Assembly: GCA_016715885.1 (NCBI GenBank)
Contig: JADJXL010000020.1
Location: forward strand, 1,324,572-1,388,571
DNA length: 64,000 bases
Origin: Polyangiaceae bacterium
GTDB lineage: Bacteria; Myxococcota_A; Polyangia; Polyangiales; Polyangiaceae
Direction: 5' to 3'
The notes beneath the pieces were generated by a model. That model saw only the letters and a list, made by a program, of their open reading frames with translations, did not search any database and was not told the origin of the DNA. Shown here piece by piece: positions 7,785 to 16,395 of the stretch. Position 1 is the stretch's first letter. Each line of letters starts with the position of its first letter. The position numbers were made by a program, and so were the translations under genes.

Positions 7785-9452
7785 ATGCATACCGCTTTCC
7801 GCGCACTGGAGCGTCACCTGCTCGTCGCATGCTTCGCGCTCATTCTCGCTCCCGTTGCGGCCCATGGCCTGTGGCGCCCGCTGCTGGTAGCGCTCGGCGG
7901 AGACGCGACGGGCATGGCGCCTCGAGTCACCATCGCCTCCTTGGGCATTTCGGCATACAGTCTGGTGGCCATGCGAGCGCTTCATCATAAAGGCGCCGGG
8001 ATTCGCGCCGCGGCGGCTTGCCTCCCCGCGATTTTCGCGGCTGTTGCTCTCGGTGGTGGACCGGCGCTGGCGCTCGCGCTGCTCGCTGCTGTAGGGACGA
8101 CGCTTTTCATCGCTGCCGCGTGTATCACGCGAATGCCGGCGGAGCTCGATGGCTTGCTGACGAGCCACCGCGGATGGATGGCCGCGTGGATCATTTTGGC
8201 CATTGCAGTGGTGGTCAAGAGCGCCCTGCTCAGCACCTTCATCGGTGATCCTGCTCATCCCCAGTATTCGCTATTTCCGAAGGAACCATTCCTCGTCCAC
8301 CATTCGTGTTTGTCGGGGTACGTTTACGCCGCCGAGCGATTCCTGGATGGTGAGGCGAACATATTCGATGCGAGCCACATGCCACCCCGTGAAGTCGTGT
8401 GGAATCCTCGCTTCGCCCCGTTCCACGTGGATCGTTTTCCCAATCCACCGACATTTTTGCTCGTTGCCCTAGGCCTCGTCAAAACCGTGAGCGGATTTTA
8501 TGCTCAGCGAGCCTTGTGGTACGGGCTGTGCGGCATGGTTATCGCAGCGACCCTGTGGCTCGTGGCGCAATGGGTGGGCGGGCGACGAGGTGCAATTGCG
8601 CTGCTTCTCGCGCCTTGGGTTTGGCTTTCGTGGGGATACGCACTGCAACTCGGTAATTCGCATGCCTTGGTGATGGCCGCGTCGATGGCCGGCATGCTCG
8701 CCTTTGAAAAGCGCCGGCACGTGCTCGGCGGCGGGCTCCTTGCGGCCGCGACGCTCTTCAAAATGTCGCCTGGGCTGCTGGGCGTCGTGCTTTTGGTACA
8801 AAGGCGCTGGCGAGACGCAGCATTGACGTTCGCTGCCGGGATTCTCCTCGTCTTGCTCGGCCTGGTCGTCATCGGCCCCAAGACCCACGAGGCTTGGTTT
8901 ACGTATCTCGTTCCGCGCCTCGCGTCGGGAGAATACATGTCCGACTTGGCTCGAGATGCTCGAACGATCACGTCCAATTACGGCCCATTTGGGATTCCAT
9001 TCAAGTTGCAGCTCATGGGAATGGACCTGGACCCGTGGAAAGTGGGCCGCCAAATAGCCAAGGTCTATGTCGTGCTGGTCGTCGGGTTTGCCATCTTTGC
9101 CGCAAGAAGGCGCGATGGGCGCGGAAACCAAGCGACCATGTGGCTCGCCGTTTTGTCGTTCGCGTCGTTGCAGACGCCCTTTCCACCGCCGTACTATCTG
9201 AGCACCGTATACTGGATCATCTCGCTCGTGGCGGGAGAAATCCGAAGCCGAGGCGGGGCGTTTGTCCTGACCGCGGTGACATTTGCCACGCTGGCCCCGG
9301 CCATTCCGGCGCCGCAAGCCGCCCTAGCGGCGCTCTCCATCGCGGCTCAGTTTGTCGTGCTCGGCATCCTCCTATGGTCGATCCTGCGTAAATCGGAACC
9401 TGTGGATCCGCCGCAAGAATCCCCCGCAGAAGAACCTGCCATTCAGGCTTGA
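7785..9452 (+). CDS. GT87-like (DUF2029) polyprenyl-phosphate-sugar glycosyltransferase, multi-pass membrane protein
   Basis: A product of about 555 residues with about 10 or more hydrophobic segments. The first (LLVACFALILAPVAAHGLW) acts as a membrane anchor. The order of long periplasmic loop (FPKEPFLVHHSCLSGYVYAA, then FPNPPTFLLVALGLVK) and later helices with KMSPGLLGVVLLVQRRW fits the DUF2029/GT87 mannosyltransferase-like family, which uses polyprenyl-phosphate sugars outside the inner membrane. The start at 7785 puts the first TM near the N-terminus; an upstream in-frame start would add 25 Arg-rich residues. Downstream genes make and transfer sugars, so a shared role in an envelope glycan is likely. 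Confidence 0.78.
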   Translation: MHTAFRALERHLLVACFALILAPVAAHGLWRPLLVALGGDATGMAPRVTIASLGISAYSLVAMRALHHKGAGIRAAAACLPAIFAAVALGGGPALALALLAAVGTTLFIAAACITRMPAELDGLLTSHRGWMAAWIILAIAVVVKSALLSTFIGDPAHPQYSLFPKEPFLVHHSCLSGYVYAAERFLDGEANIFDASHMPPREVVWNPRFAPFHVDRFPNPPTFLLVALGLVKTVSGFYAQRALWYGLCGMVIAATLWLVAQWVGGRRGAIALLLAPWVWLSWGYALQLGNSHALVMAASMAGMLAFEKRRHVLGGGLLAAATLFKMSPGLLGVVLLVQRRWRDAALTFAAGILLVLLGLVVIGPKTHEAWFTYLVPRLASGEYMSDLARDARTITSNYGPFGIPFKLQLMGMDLDPWKVGRQIAKVYVVLVVGFAIFAARRRDGRGNQATMWLAVLSFASLQTPFPPPYYLSTVYWIISLVAGEIRSRGGAFVLTAVTFATLAPAIPAPQAALAALSIAAQFVVLGILLWSILRKSEPVDPPQESPAEEPAIQA

Positions 9453-9652
9453 CGTGTCGAAACTGGATGTCGATACATAGGCCGCTGCGCCGGTCAAGAA
9501 AAATAAACCCCGACTTCCGTGTACTGCGAGAACCGAATGGGGGCGGTGCCATCTGATGGGTAGGACACGGCACGACGGGCTCGGTCGGCGGCGATCTCGA
9601 TCCGGACGATTTATTTTCATACGCGCTGAAAAAAAATTCGTAATGTACCGCC

Positions 9653-10591
9653 ATGCGAAGGGTCCTCGTTACTGGCGGCGCGGGGTTTCTTGGATCGCAC
9701 CTGTGCGAGCGTTTGGTCGAGCGTGGTGACGACGTTCTGTGCGTCGATAATTTCTACACGGGCAACGAGAAAAACCTCGAGCATCTCGCCCATTGTCGGC
9801 ATTTCGAGGTCATCCGGCACGACATCACCGTCCCGCTCCATCTACGGGCGAACCAAATCTACAACCTGGCCTGCCCGGCATCTCCAGTCCATTATCAACT
9901 CGCCCCGGTGCAGACGATCAAGACCTGCGTGCTCGGTGCCATCAACATGCTCGACTTGGCCATGCATACGGGCGCCAAGATATTTCAGGCGAGTACGAGT
10001 GAGGTCTACGGGGATCCGGAGGTACATCCTCAGCCCGAGAGTTATTGGGGCAAGGTCAACCCCATTGGTGTGCGCAGTTGTTACGACGAAGGAAAACGCT
10101 GTGCCGAAACCCTGTTCTTCGATTACTGGCGACAGCACGAGCTGCAAATCAAAGTGGCACGCATTTTCAATACTTACGGCCCGCGTATGCACACGAATGA
10201 CGGGCGGGTGGTGAGCAACTTCATCGTGCAAGCCTTGAAGGGCGAAAGCATTACCATTTACGGCGACGGACAGCAGACCAGAAGTTTTTGTTATGTGGAT
10301 GATCTCATCGAGGCCATGCTGCGCTTCATGGATACCGGCGCCGATCTCATCGGCCCAGTGAACCTCGGCAATCCCGCAGAAATCACCATGCTGGAACTGG
10401 CGGAAACCGTGTTACGACTCACGAATTCGAAGAGCAAATTGGTACAAAAAAAAGCTCCCGCGGACGATCCGAGGCAGCGCCAGCCCAATATCGAGCTTGC
10501 AAGGAAGACGCTTGGCTGGACGCCGCAGGTCGACCTAGAGGAAGGCTTGAAAAGAACGATCCGATATTTCGAGCGCATCGTCCTTGGCTGA
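9653..10591 (+). CDS. UDP-glucuronate decarboxylase (UDP-xylose synthase), SDR family
   Basis: An extended SDR of 312 residues, the normal length for bacterial UXS. The NAD loop is GGAGFLGSHL at the N-terminus. The catalytic YDEGK lies at about 144-148 and the substrate-site motif ARIFNTYGPRM follows. The stretch NLACPASPVHYQ is highly characteristic of UXS. It would convert UDP-glucuronate to UDP-xylose using bound NAD+. The GT2 gene begins 26 bases after its stop, so the two are probably co-transcribed to supply and place a pentose or related sugar. Confidence 0.92.
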   Translation: MRRVLVTGGAGFLGSHLCERLVERGDDVLCVDNFYTGNEKNLEHLAHCRHFEVIRHDITVPLHLRANQIYNLACPASPVHYQLAPVQTIKTCVLGAINMLDLAMHTGAKIFQASTSEVYGDPEVHPQPESYWGKVNPIGVRSCYDEGKRCAETLFFDYWRQHELQIKVARIFNTYGPRMHTNDGRVVSNFIVQALKGESITIYGDGQQTRSFCYVDDLIEAMLRFMDTGADLIGPVNLGNPAEITMLELAETVLRLTNSKSKLVQKKAPADDPRQRQPNIELARKTLGWTPQVDLEEGLKRTIRYFERIVLG

Positions 10592-10617
10592 TTCATGATA
10601 TCATCCCGCTGCCTACC

Positions 10618-11313
10618 ATGCGCCTATCCGTCGTCGTCCCCTGCTACAACGAGCTGAACACCATCGATGCGATCATCGATGCCATCAATGATGCCCCCTA
10701 CCCGGACAAAGAGATCATCGTCGTCGACGATTGTTCGACGGATGGTACGCGGGAAAAGCTACGGCGAGACATCGAAAACTCGGGCCGGGTGAGCAAGGTG
10801 CTGTATCACGAGGTGAATCGTGGCAAAGGCGCCGCACTTAGAACGGGCTTCCAAGCTGCCACGGGCGATTTGATCATCATTCAGGACGCGGACCTGGAAT
10901 ATGATCCCAAAGAATATGGGCGTTTGATCGAGCCGATTCGCCAAGGCAAGGCCGATGTGGTGTTCGGTTCTCGCTTTGCCGGAGGGGACGCACACAGGGT
11001 CCTCTACTATTGGCACCGGCTGGGCAACGGTTTCCTCACCACGCTCTCCAACATGTTTACGGATCTCGATCTGACCGACATGGAAACCTGCTACAAGCTA
11101 TTCCGTCGTGAAATCATCCAGAACATCCTCATCGAAGAGGATCGCTTCGGCTTCGAACCGGAAATCACCGCCAAGGTCGCCAAAATGAACTGCCGCATTT
11201 ACGAGGTAGGAATCAGCTATTATGGGCGAACGTATGCCGAAGGCAAGAAGATTGGCTGGAAGGATGGCGTGCGAGCCATTTATTGCATTCTAAAATACAA
11301 CATAATACGCTAA
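10618..11313 (+). CDS. Glycosyltransferase family 2, dolichol-phosphate-mannose-synthase-like
   Basis: A 231-residue GT-A fold enzyme starting RLSVVVPCYNELNTI, with the nucleotide-binding VVDDCSTDGT, the metal motif IIIQDADLEYDP and the acceptor-side VFGSRFAGG. It lacks C-terminal membrane helices, so it resembles soluble DPM1-type enzymes that load a sugar onto a polyprenyl phosphate. That product would suit the GT87-like enzyme at 7785-9452, which needs a polyprenyl-phosphate sugar donor; this link is inference. The frame ends 18 bases before the convergent hydroxylase gene. Confidence 0.9.
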   Translation: MRLSVVVPCYNELNTIDAIIDAINDAPYPDKEIIVVDDCSTDGTREKLRRDIENSGRVSKVLYHEVNRGKGAALRTGFQAATGDLIIIQDADLEYDPKEYGRLIEPIRQGKADVVFGSRFAGGDAHRVLYYWHRLGNGFLTTLSNMFTDLDLTDMETCYKLFRREIIQNILIEEDRFGFEPEITAKVAKMNCRIYEVGISYYGRTYAEGKKIGWKDGVRAIYCILKYNIIR

Positions 11314-11331
11314 ACGCGGCGATACCAGCCC

Positions 11332-12912
11332 TCAAGAATTCCTCTTGTGCAAGCTCACGTCGTCGTTGGAGAAATAATCAGGATCACGCCATCCATCCTC
11401 GTCGTAATCGGCCATGCATTGGTCGACGAAGGTTTCCATCTGTTCGAGCGATCCTGACGCTCGAGCCTGCTGCAAGCCGAATAGACGGACCATGTCGTGG
11501 TTCCCGGCATAATTGAGTTCGTAGAGCTCGTGGCGAGCACCGAATTCCGAACCGATGGCATCCCACAATAGCTTCATGATTTTGATGCGCTGTTTATGGT
11601 CGATGCCGCTCGAACCGCGCACGTAACGCGCGAGATACGATTCGATTTCGGGATTTTTCAGGTCGCGCGCATGGGACGGCAAATAGATCAATCCCGAAGC
11701 AATCACTCGCTCGATGATTTTGCGAATCGCAGGATAAGCCTCCGTGGCAAATATTCGATAAGAAATGCACGCTTTGATGCTTGGGAGTACGGCGCCACCC
11801 ACCCAAGGATCGGGCATGGCCGCCATTGCATCCGAAAGCGACCAGAACAGGTTGCGCCAGCCGATGACTTCTCCGATTTGCGCCTGGACGCCGCGAAAGC
11901 TCTCGGTACCGGTCGCGCGAGCGGCCTTGTACAAGAGGCCGGACAAGAAATCGAGCTTGACGGCAAACCGGGTGCAGCCTTGGAATGCGAGGCCATTGGC
12001 AAAGCCCGAGCGAGGGTAGAATTGCTTGAGCTTCTCGGGATCGCGATAAATGAACACGTTTTCCCACGGAATGAATGCATTGTCGAAGATGAAAATCGCG
12101 TCATTTTCATCGAAACGGCTCGACAGCGGATAGTCCCAGGGCGAACCCGTCGCCGCAGCCGAGAGTTCATAAGACGGCCGACAAATCAGCTTGATGCCAG
12201 GCGTATTGACCGGCGCCATGAACATCACCACCATCGACGGATCGTTGATTTCGGCGCCCATGCTCTGGCCAAGGAAGTTGTAGTGCGTGAGCGCCGAGTT
12301 GGTCGCGACGACTTTGGCGCCGGAGACGTAAATGCCCGCGTCGGTTTCCTTTTGGATGGTAACGTAGACGTCTTTGACTTCGTCCACTGGTTTGTCGCGG
12401 TCAATCGGTGGGTTGACGATGGTGTGATTGACGAATAATACGGCTTCCTGCGCCCGCTTGTGCCACGCGCGCGCGTTATTCGCGAATTGGCCGTAAAATT
12501 CGGCATTGGCCCCGAGTGTATTCAGAAAGGCGGCCTTGTAGTCGGGGCTTCGGCCGATCCAGCCGTACGTGATGCGCGCCCATTGCGCAATGGCGTCGCG
12601 CTGACCCATGAGCTCTTCGCGCGAATACGCCGGCATGAAGAATCGGTGCGTGTATCCACCCGAACCGGTATCCGTGGGGGCCGTTAGGATTGACTTCGTT
12701 TTTTCGGCGTGAAGCGCATCGTACAGCTTGGCGACGGACCTGGCGGCATTACGAAAGGCGGGGTGGGTCGTGACGTCTTTGACGCGCTCGCCATAGACGT
12801 AGACCTCGCGACCGTCACGCAGAGATTCGATGAATTCCGGCCCAGTAAACGGGCGGTTCTTGCCGGCAACGATTCGCTCGGGTAGCTCGCGCACGGTTTT
12901 CGGGTTCCTCAT
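11332..12912 (-). CDS. 4-hydroxyphenylacetate 3-hydroxylase-type FADH2-dependent monooxygenase (HpaB family)
   Basis: From the ATG at 12912 the protein has 526 residues, normal for the large oxygenase component. The N-terminal TGPEFIESLRDGREVYVYGE and the central segments ETDAGIYVSGAKVVATNSAL and NAFIPWENVFIYRD are classic HpaB/PvcC family sequence. It needs reduced FAD from a separate reductase, which is not in the window. Its start overlaps the stop of the upstream gene by four bases (ATGA), so translation is coupled to the MpaB-domain fusion. The substrate could be a phenol such as 4-hydroxyphenylacetate or a tyrosine-derived metabolite. A longer in-frame start at 13017 would lie entirely inside the upstream gene and is rejected. 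Confidence 0.92.
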   Translation of the reverse strand: MRNPKTVRELPERIVAGKNRPFTGPEFIESLRDGREVYVYGERVKDVTTHPAFRNAARSVAKLYDALHAEKTKSILTAPTDTGSGGYTHRFFMPAYSREELMGQRDAIAQWARITYGWIGRSPDYKAAFLNTLGANAEFYGQFANNARAWHKRAQEAVLFVNHTIVNPPIDRDKPVDEVKDVYVTIQKETDAGIYVSGAKVVATNSALTHYNFLGQSMGAEINDPSMVVMFMAPVNTPGIKLICRPSYELSAAATGSPWDYPLSSRFDENDAIFIFDNAFIPWENVFIYRDPEKLKQFYPRSGFANGLAFQGCTRFAVKLDFLSGLLYKAARATGTESFRGVQAQIGEVIGWRNLFWSLSDAMAAMPDPWVGGAVLPSIKACISYRIFATEAYPAIRKIIERVIASGLIYLPSHARDLKNPEIESYLARYVRGSSGIDHKQRIKIMKLLWDAIGSEFGARHELYELNYAGNHDMVRLFGLQQARASGSLEQMETFVDQCMADYDEDGWRDPDYFSNDDVSLHKRNS

Positions 12913-14762
12913 GATCGCCTTGCTGCTCGCAATCGACGCTGCGCCGTGTGATATGCCGGTACATATCGAATTTGGTCCGGCAACCAAGGCACGAGCCGCT
13001 CGGCCGCGAAAATCCACGAACGCGCCAGTAATCGCTCCTGCGGATTCAGTTCCATTCGAAGCGCGCGTTGCAAAGAAGCGGGCAACATCTCCGCCGTGAT
13101 CAACCGCAATTGATCGAAGATTGGCTGGACAAACGGCGCTTGGGGTTTGAAGAGCCTTGCTGCTTGATCACGCGCCGTATCCCCGACGAGCGGCGCGAGC
13201 TGCTCGATGCGCCTTTCGACATACCCGTGAAGATCAGCCCAGTTTGTCGGACACGCTTCCGGTGCGAGACCGAATGCGACCCAAAAGGTCGACGCTTCAC
13301 GCACCAAGCGATCTCGATCGGGCGTATCGAGCGGACGGACCATTCGTTCGTACACCATCATGGCCGTATCGAAGAGCGTGGCACCGACCCAAAATACAGC
13401 CTCGGGGTCGAGCGCATGATAACGACGAATTTCCTGTCCGGGCACGTCGTCGAGCTGCCCCGAAATGGCGGCGTGAATGCCATAAACTCGCTCGGACACC
13501 GCGCGCACTTCGTCCGCGCTCCCGAAGATGATGGTGTACGCCGACATCATCGTGCGGATGAATCGACCGAGCATGTCTTCGTGAACGACGCTGTGATCGC
13601 GTATGGCATGGGCTACCGCGGGATGCGCGAGCTGCATCAATGCGGCCCGACCGCCGCCCAAAAGAATTACGCTATGGCGAATGCCTTCCCACATCGCGCT
13701 TTCAGGGCCGTAATACCCTGCGACAGGATCCTTGCCTCGCACCAGCCCATCGAGCGCCTCCGTATGCCGCTTGCGGCTGTTTATTTTCTTCGGAGGTTCC
13801 CACGCGGGAGCATCGGCGCTACGTACCGGCGTCTTCGTCCGCTCGGCGCCCACGCGCAATTGAATGGGCGACATGCTGATGCGACACGTATCACCGCCGT
13901 GTTTTGGAATGGTCTGCGTCAGCGAATACGTTTGACCGAATACTTCCGAAATCCCCGCCTGAAAACGCCCCAAAACGCCGCAATGCACCTGCTTCCAGCC
14001 CGGCCTTTCGTACCACAAACACGCGCTTCCTTCGATGAATCCAGGCTTTTGTTCATCACCAACGCCGCTCGTATGCTCGGGGTTCACTCGAAAAAGGAAT
14101 TCTCCCATCCGCAACGTTTCAATGGCGCTCTCCATCGTGGGTGGCATTCCAAACAGCGATGCAGCAAGCTCGGCAACTTCTTTGCCGAATGCGTGGCTGG
14201 TATCCCCGAGCCATCCAATCGCCCGCGGAACGTTTTCTTTTGGCAATAGCTCGGTCAGCACAATCGTGAGCTCGCCCAAGTGATGGGAAACTTCGAGCCA
14301 TCGCGTTTTCGCATCCACTTTACCGGCAAGCCGCCATGCACGCGCCGATGCGGCAATCCCCGGCGACTCTCTTGCAATACCGTCCAAGCTCCAGCGAATC
14401 GACGCCCCAATTGGTCCCGGATAAAGCGCCTCGAAGAAAGCTCGCACGTCCGCAGGTGATCGGCCCTCGAGCGCCTCCTTCAGCGGCGCCGCCAATGCGA
14501 GCCCCCGGCGCCGAAACATTTCGCCGCACGCAGCCGTCATGATGGCTCGCGCTCGGTACCGGTCGTCCAGGTGTTCGCCCAGGGCAGACTCCAGATAACG
14601 CATCCAGCCCGCCGTTCCCTCGGACGCAACCAGCCAAAGCGCCCAGGGCTCTACCGCCTCGCCATTGAACGATGCACGCAAATGCCGCAGCGCCGGAGCG
14701 ATGAGGAAATGCTTGTCGAGCCTGAGTTGCGGCGCGCCTTGTGTAACGGCTACAGATTCCAT
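12909..14762 (-). CDS. Fusion protein: unassigned N-terminal domain plus C-terminal MpaB/DUF2236 oxygenase domain
   Basis: The start is well defined: GGGAGG eight bases before the ATG at 14762, giving 617 residues. The C-terminal part (about 345-617) has the MpaB/latex-clearing-protein signature: GPESAMWEGIRHSVILLGGGRAALMQLAHPAVA, then HSVVHEDMLGRFIRTM, YHALDPEAVFWVGATLFDT and the Arg/His-rich end. This family is a haem oxygenase fold. The N-terminal part (about 1-300) has two alpha/beta halves ending in HCGVLGRFQAGISEVFGQ and GGDTCRISMSPI, which recall small-ligand or V4R/HNOB-like folds, but I cannot name it. It is translationally coupled to the HpaB-type gene, suggesting successive oxidation of one substrate. 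The domain pairing is unusual. Confidence 0.75.
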   Translation of the reverse strand: MESVAVTQGAPQLRLDKHFLIAPALRHLRASFNGEAVEPWALWLVASEGTAGWMRYLESALGEHLDDRYRARAIMTAACGEMFRRRGLALAAPLKEALEGRSPADVRAFFEALYPGPIGASIRWSLDGIARESPGIAASARAWRLAGKVDAKTRWLEVSHHLGELTIVLTELLPKENVPRAIGWLGDTSHAFGKEVAELAASLFGMPPTMESAIETLRMGEFLFRVNPEHTSGVGDEQKPGFIEGSACLWYERPGWKQVHCGVLGRFQAGISEVFGQTYSLTQTIPKHGGDTCRISMSPIQLRVGAERTKTPVRSADAPAWEPPKKINSRKRHTEALDGLVRGKDPVAGYYGPESAMWEGIRHSVILLGGGRAALMQLAHPAVAHAIRDHSVVHEDMLGRFIRTMMSAYTIIFGSADEVRAVSERVYGIHAAISGQLDDVPGQEIRRYHALDPEAVFWVGATLFDTAMMVYERMVRPLDTPDRDRLVREASTFWVAFGLAPEACPTNWADLHGYVERRIEQLAPLVGDTARDQAARLFKPQAPFVQPIFDQLRLITAEMLPASLQRALRMELNPQERLLARSWIFAAERLVPWLPDQIRYVPAYHTAQRRLRAARRS

Positions 14763-14985
14763 GTAGAATCCTCCCGGGGGACTGCCAACCGCAAGATGCC
14801 ACATGGCCGAAGGTGATTCGAGCCTGGCATTTTCCACGCGTATCCTGTATTCCGTCGATGGTCAACCAAATTCCGCAAATATGCCGTCAACGAGAAGCAA
14901 CGTCCGCAAGCTACCTCGACGCGGCGGCGCAGATGTTTTATGTCGACCTCGATACGGTCACTTTCACCCTTCGGCGGGCCCATTC

Positions 14986-15405
14986 ATGAAATCTCCCCCG
15001 CATTCGAGCTACGTCACCTTCGAGTCGCCGGACCTCGCATACTGGCACCTTCTCGGCCGTGTCGAAGCAGCGGACATCAAACGCATTTACGAAAAGCAGC
15101 TCGAGTTTTGTAAAGACAAGCCTTTTATCCTGGTCCTCATCGACGTATCGCGCCTCGAAAACATCACCCCCGAAGCGAGGCGTATCGCGGCCGAAGGGCC
15201 GGATCCCTCGAGAGAAGCGATGCCCGTACGTGGCAACGTCGTCATCGGCGCGAGCTTTCATTTTCGCGTCCTCGGAACGCTCATCGACAAGGCCGCGCGC
15301 CTCATCCACCGCAGCCTGGATAACCCCCTGCACTTCACTGCAACGGAAGCCGAAGCTCGAGCATGGATCGAAGAGCGCCGGCGCGAGCTTCAGCAGCGCG
15401 CATGA
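14986..15405 (+). CDS. SpoIIAA/STAS-like small protein
   Basis: About 139 residues from the ATG at 14986. The pattern of SYVTFESPDLAYWHLLGRV, an amphipathic helix, FILVLIDVSRLENITPEARR, and NVVIGASFHFRVLGTLIDKA fits the SpoIIAA-like/STAS-like beta-alpha fold common in myxobacteria. These proteins are thought to sense or relay signals; the partner is unknown. There is no signal peptide. An in-frame ORF reaching back to 14803 overlaps the divergent gene's ribosome site and has atypical composition, so the later start is preferred. It converges on the ABC permease gene. Confidence 0.65.
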   Translation: MKSPPHSSYVTFESPDLAYWHLLGRVEAADIKRIYEKQLEFCKDKPFILVLIDVSRLENITPEARRIAAEGPDPSREAMPVRGNVVIGASFHFRVLGTLIDKAARLIHRSLDNPLHFTATEAEARAWIEERRRELQQRA

Positions 15406-15432
15406 CTCGCTGCGTGCGCGAATCCGCATCGA

Positions 15433-16395
15433 TCACCGCGACGAGCCGCTCGAACCGCGCCGCACGCGATCAATCGCCACCGCTGCAACGATAATGAGCC
15501 CCGTCACAATTTGCTGCACCCAGTTGTCGATGCCCAAATGCGTCGACCCCGTACGAATCACGGTCATCAACATCGCGCCGAAAAGCGCTCCCGCCACCGA
15601 CGCCTCGCCCCCCGCCAAAGATCCTCCGCCAATGACCACCGCTGCAATCACCTCGAGCTCGAGGCCCATCGAATCGGTTGGATCTCCAACGGTCAGCGTC
15701 GAAAACTCCATCACCCCCGCCAAACCCGCCAAACACCCGGCCGCCGCATACACGAACCATTTGACCCGCGAAACCGGCACACCACAAAGACGCGCCGTCG
15801 CTTCGTTCGATCCAATCGCCACGATGTGACGCCCGAGCCGCGTGTACACGAGCATCGCCGCGACGAGCGCCGACATGGCGAGCATGATCCACACGCCCGG
15901 AGGAAAAATGGCCCAGCCAAACCCATCCGGCAGGGGCGCTTGGAGCACGTCGAGGCCCTTTGGGGGTGCATCGATTTTTTGACTGTCCGCAAGACCCTTC
16001 GCGAGCCCGCGAATGGCGCTCATCGACCCGAGCGTCACGATGAAAGGCGTAATCCGCAGCGATGTGGAGAGCACGCCATTCGTGAGGCCCACGGCCATGC
16101 CCGACGCCGTGGCCACGAGCGCCGCAAGCGGCCCAGACAAACCTTCACGCAAACACAATGCCGCCACGACCGTCGACAAGGCCACCGTGGATCCCACGGA
16201 CAAGTCGATACCGCCGAGCAGAATCACGAGCGTCATGCCGGACGCTGCAATGCCGACGACCACGGTTTGTCGCGCCATGGTCGCCAGGTTTTCGATGCGC
16301 AAAAACGAGGGCGGCGCAAAAAGCGCAAAAAGAAGGTAGACGAGAACGAGCGCAATGAGCGGCCCAAGAAATGGGTATTTACGCAGAATCTTCAT
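15433..16395 (-). CDS. Ribose-type ABC transporter permease (RbsC-like)
   Basis: A protein of 320 residues with about 8-10 hydrophobic segments. LGGIDLSVGSTVALSTV, TPFIVTLGSMSAIRGLA, the coupling-helix region AIGSNEATARLCGVPV, and GGGSLAGGEASVAGALFGA are hallmarks of RbsC/XylH/AraH permeases (BPD_transp_2). Its ATG overlaps the stop of the ATPase gene as ATGA, so the two are translationally coupled. It forms the inner-membrane channel with the ATPase and binding protein upstream. A 519-residue in-frame extension is out of register with the family and overlaps the ATPase, so it is rejected. Confidence 0.93.
   Translation of the reverse strand: MKILRKYPFLGPLIALVLVYLLFALFAPPSFLRIENLATMARQTVVVGIAASGMTLVILLGGIDLSVGSTVALSTVVAALCLREGLSGPLAALVATASGMAVGLTNGVLSTSLRITPFIVTLGSMSAIRGLAKGLADSQKIDAPPKGLDVLQAPLPDGFGWAIFPPGVWIMLAMSALVAAMLVYTRLGRHIVAIGSNEATARLCGVPVSRVKWFVYAAAGCLAGLAGVMEFSTLTVGDPTDSMGLELEVIAAVVIGGGSLAGGEASVAGALFGAMLMTVIRTGSTHLGIDNWVQQIVTGLIIVAAVAIDRVRRGSSGSSR

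Noticed and set aside
8469..9317. Minus-strand ORF antisense to the GT87-like gene
   Set aside because: His/Arg/Gln-rich composition; the sense frame has TM helices and family motifs.
5534..11313. P450 and glycosyltransferases as a secondary-metabolite cluster
   Set aside because: No PKS, NRPS, terpene or RiPP core gene is present; genes are on both strands and better explained as envelope-sugar functions plus a lone P450.
11596..12438. Plus-strand ORF antisense to HpaB
   Set aside because: The sense frame is a clear HpaB protein; the antisense has no domain or ribosome site.
13068..14249. Plus-strand ORF of 393 codons antisense to the MpaB fusion
   Set aside because: Long only because of GC-rich third-position bias; the sense strand has a strong ribosome site and a domain.
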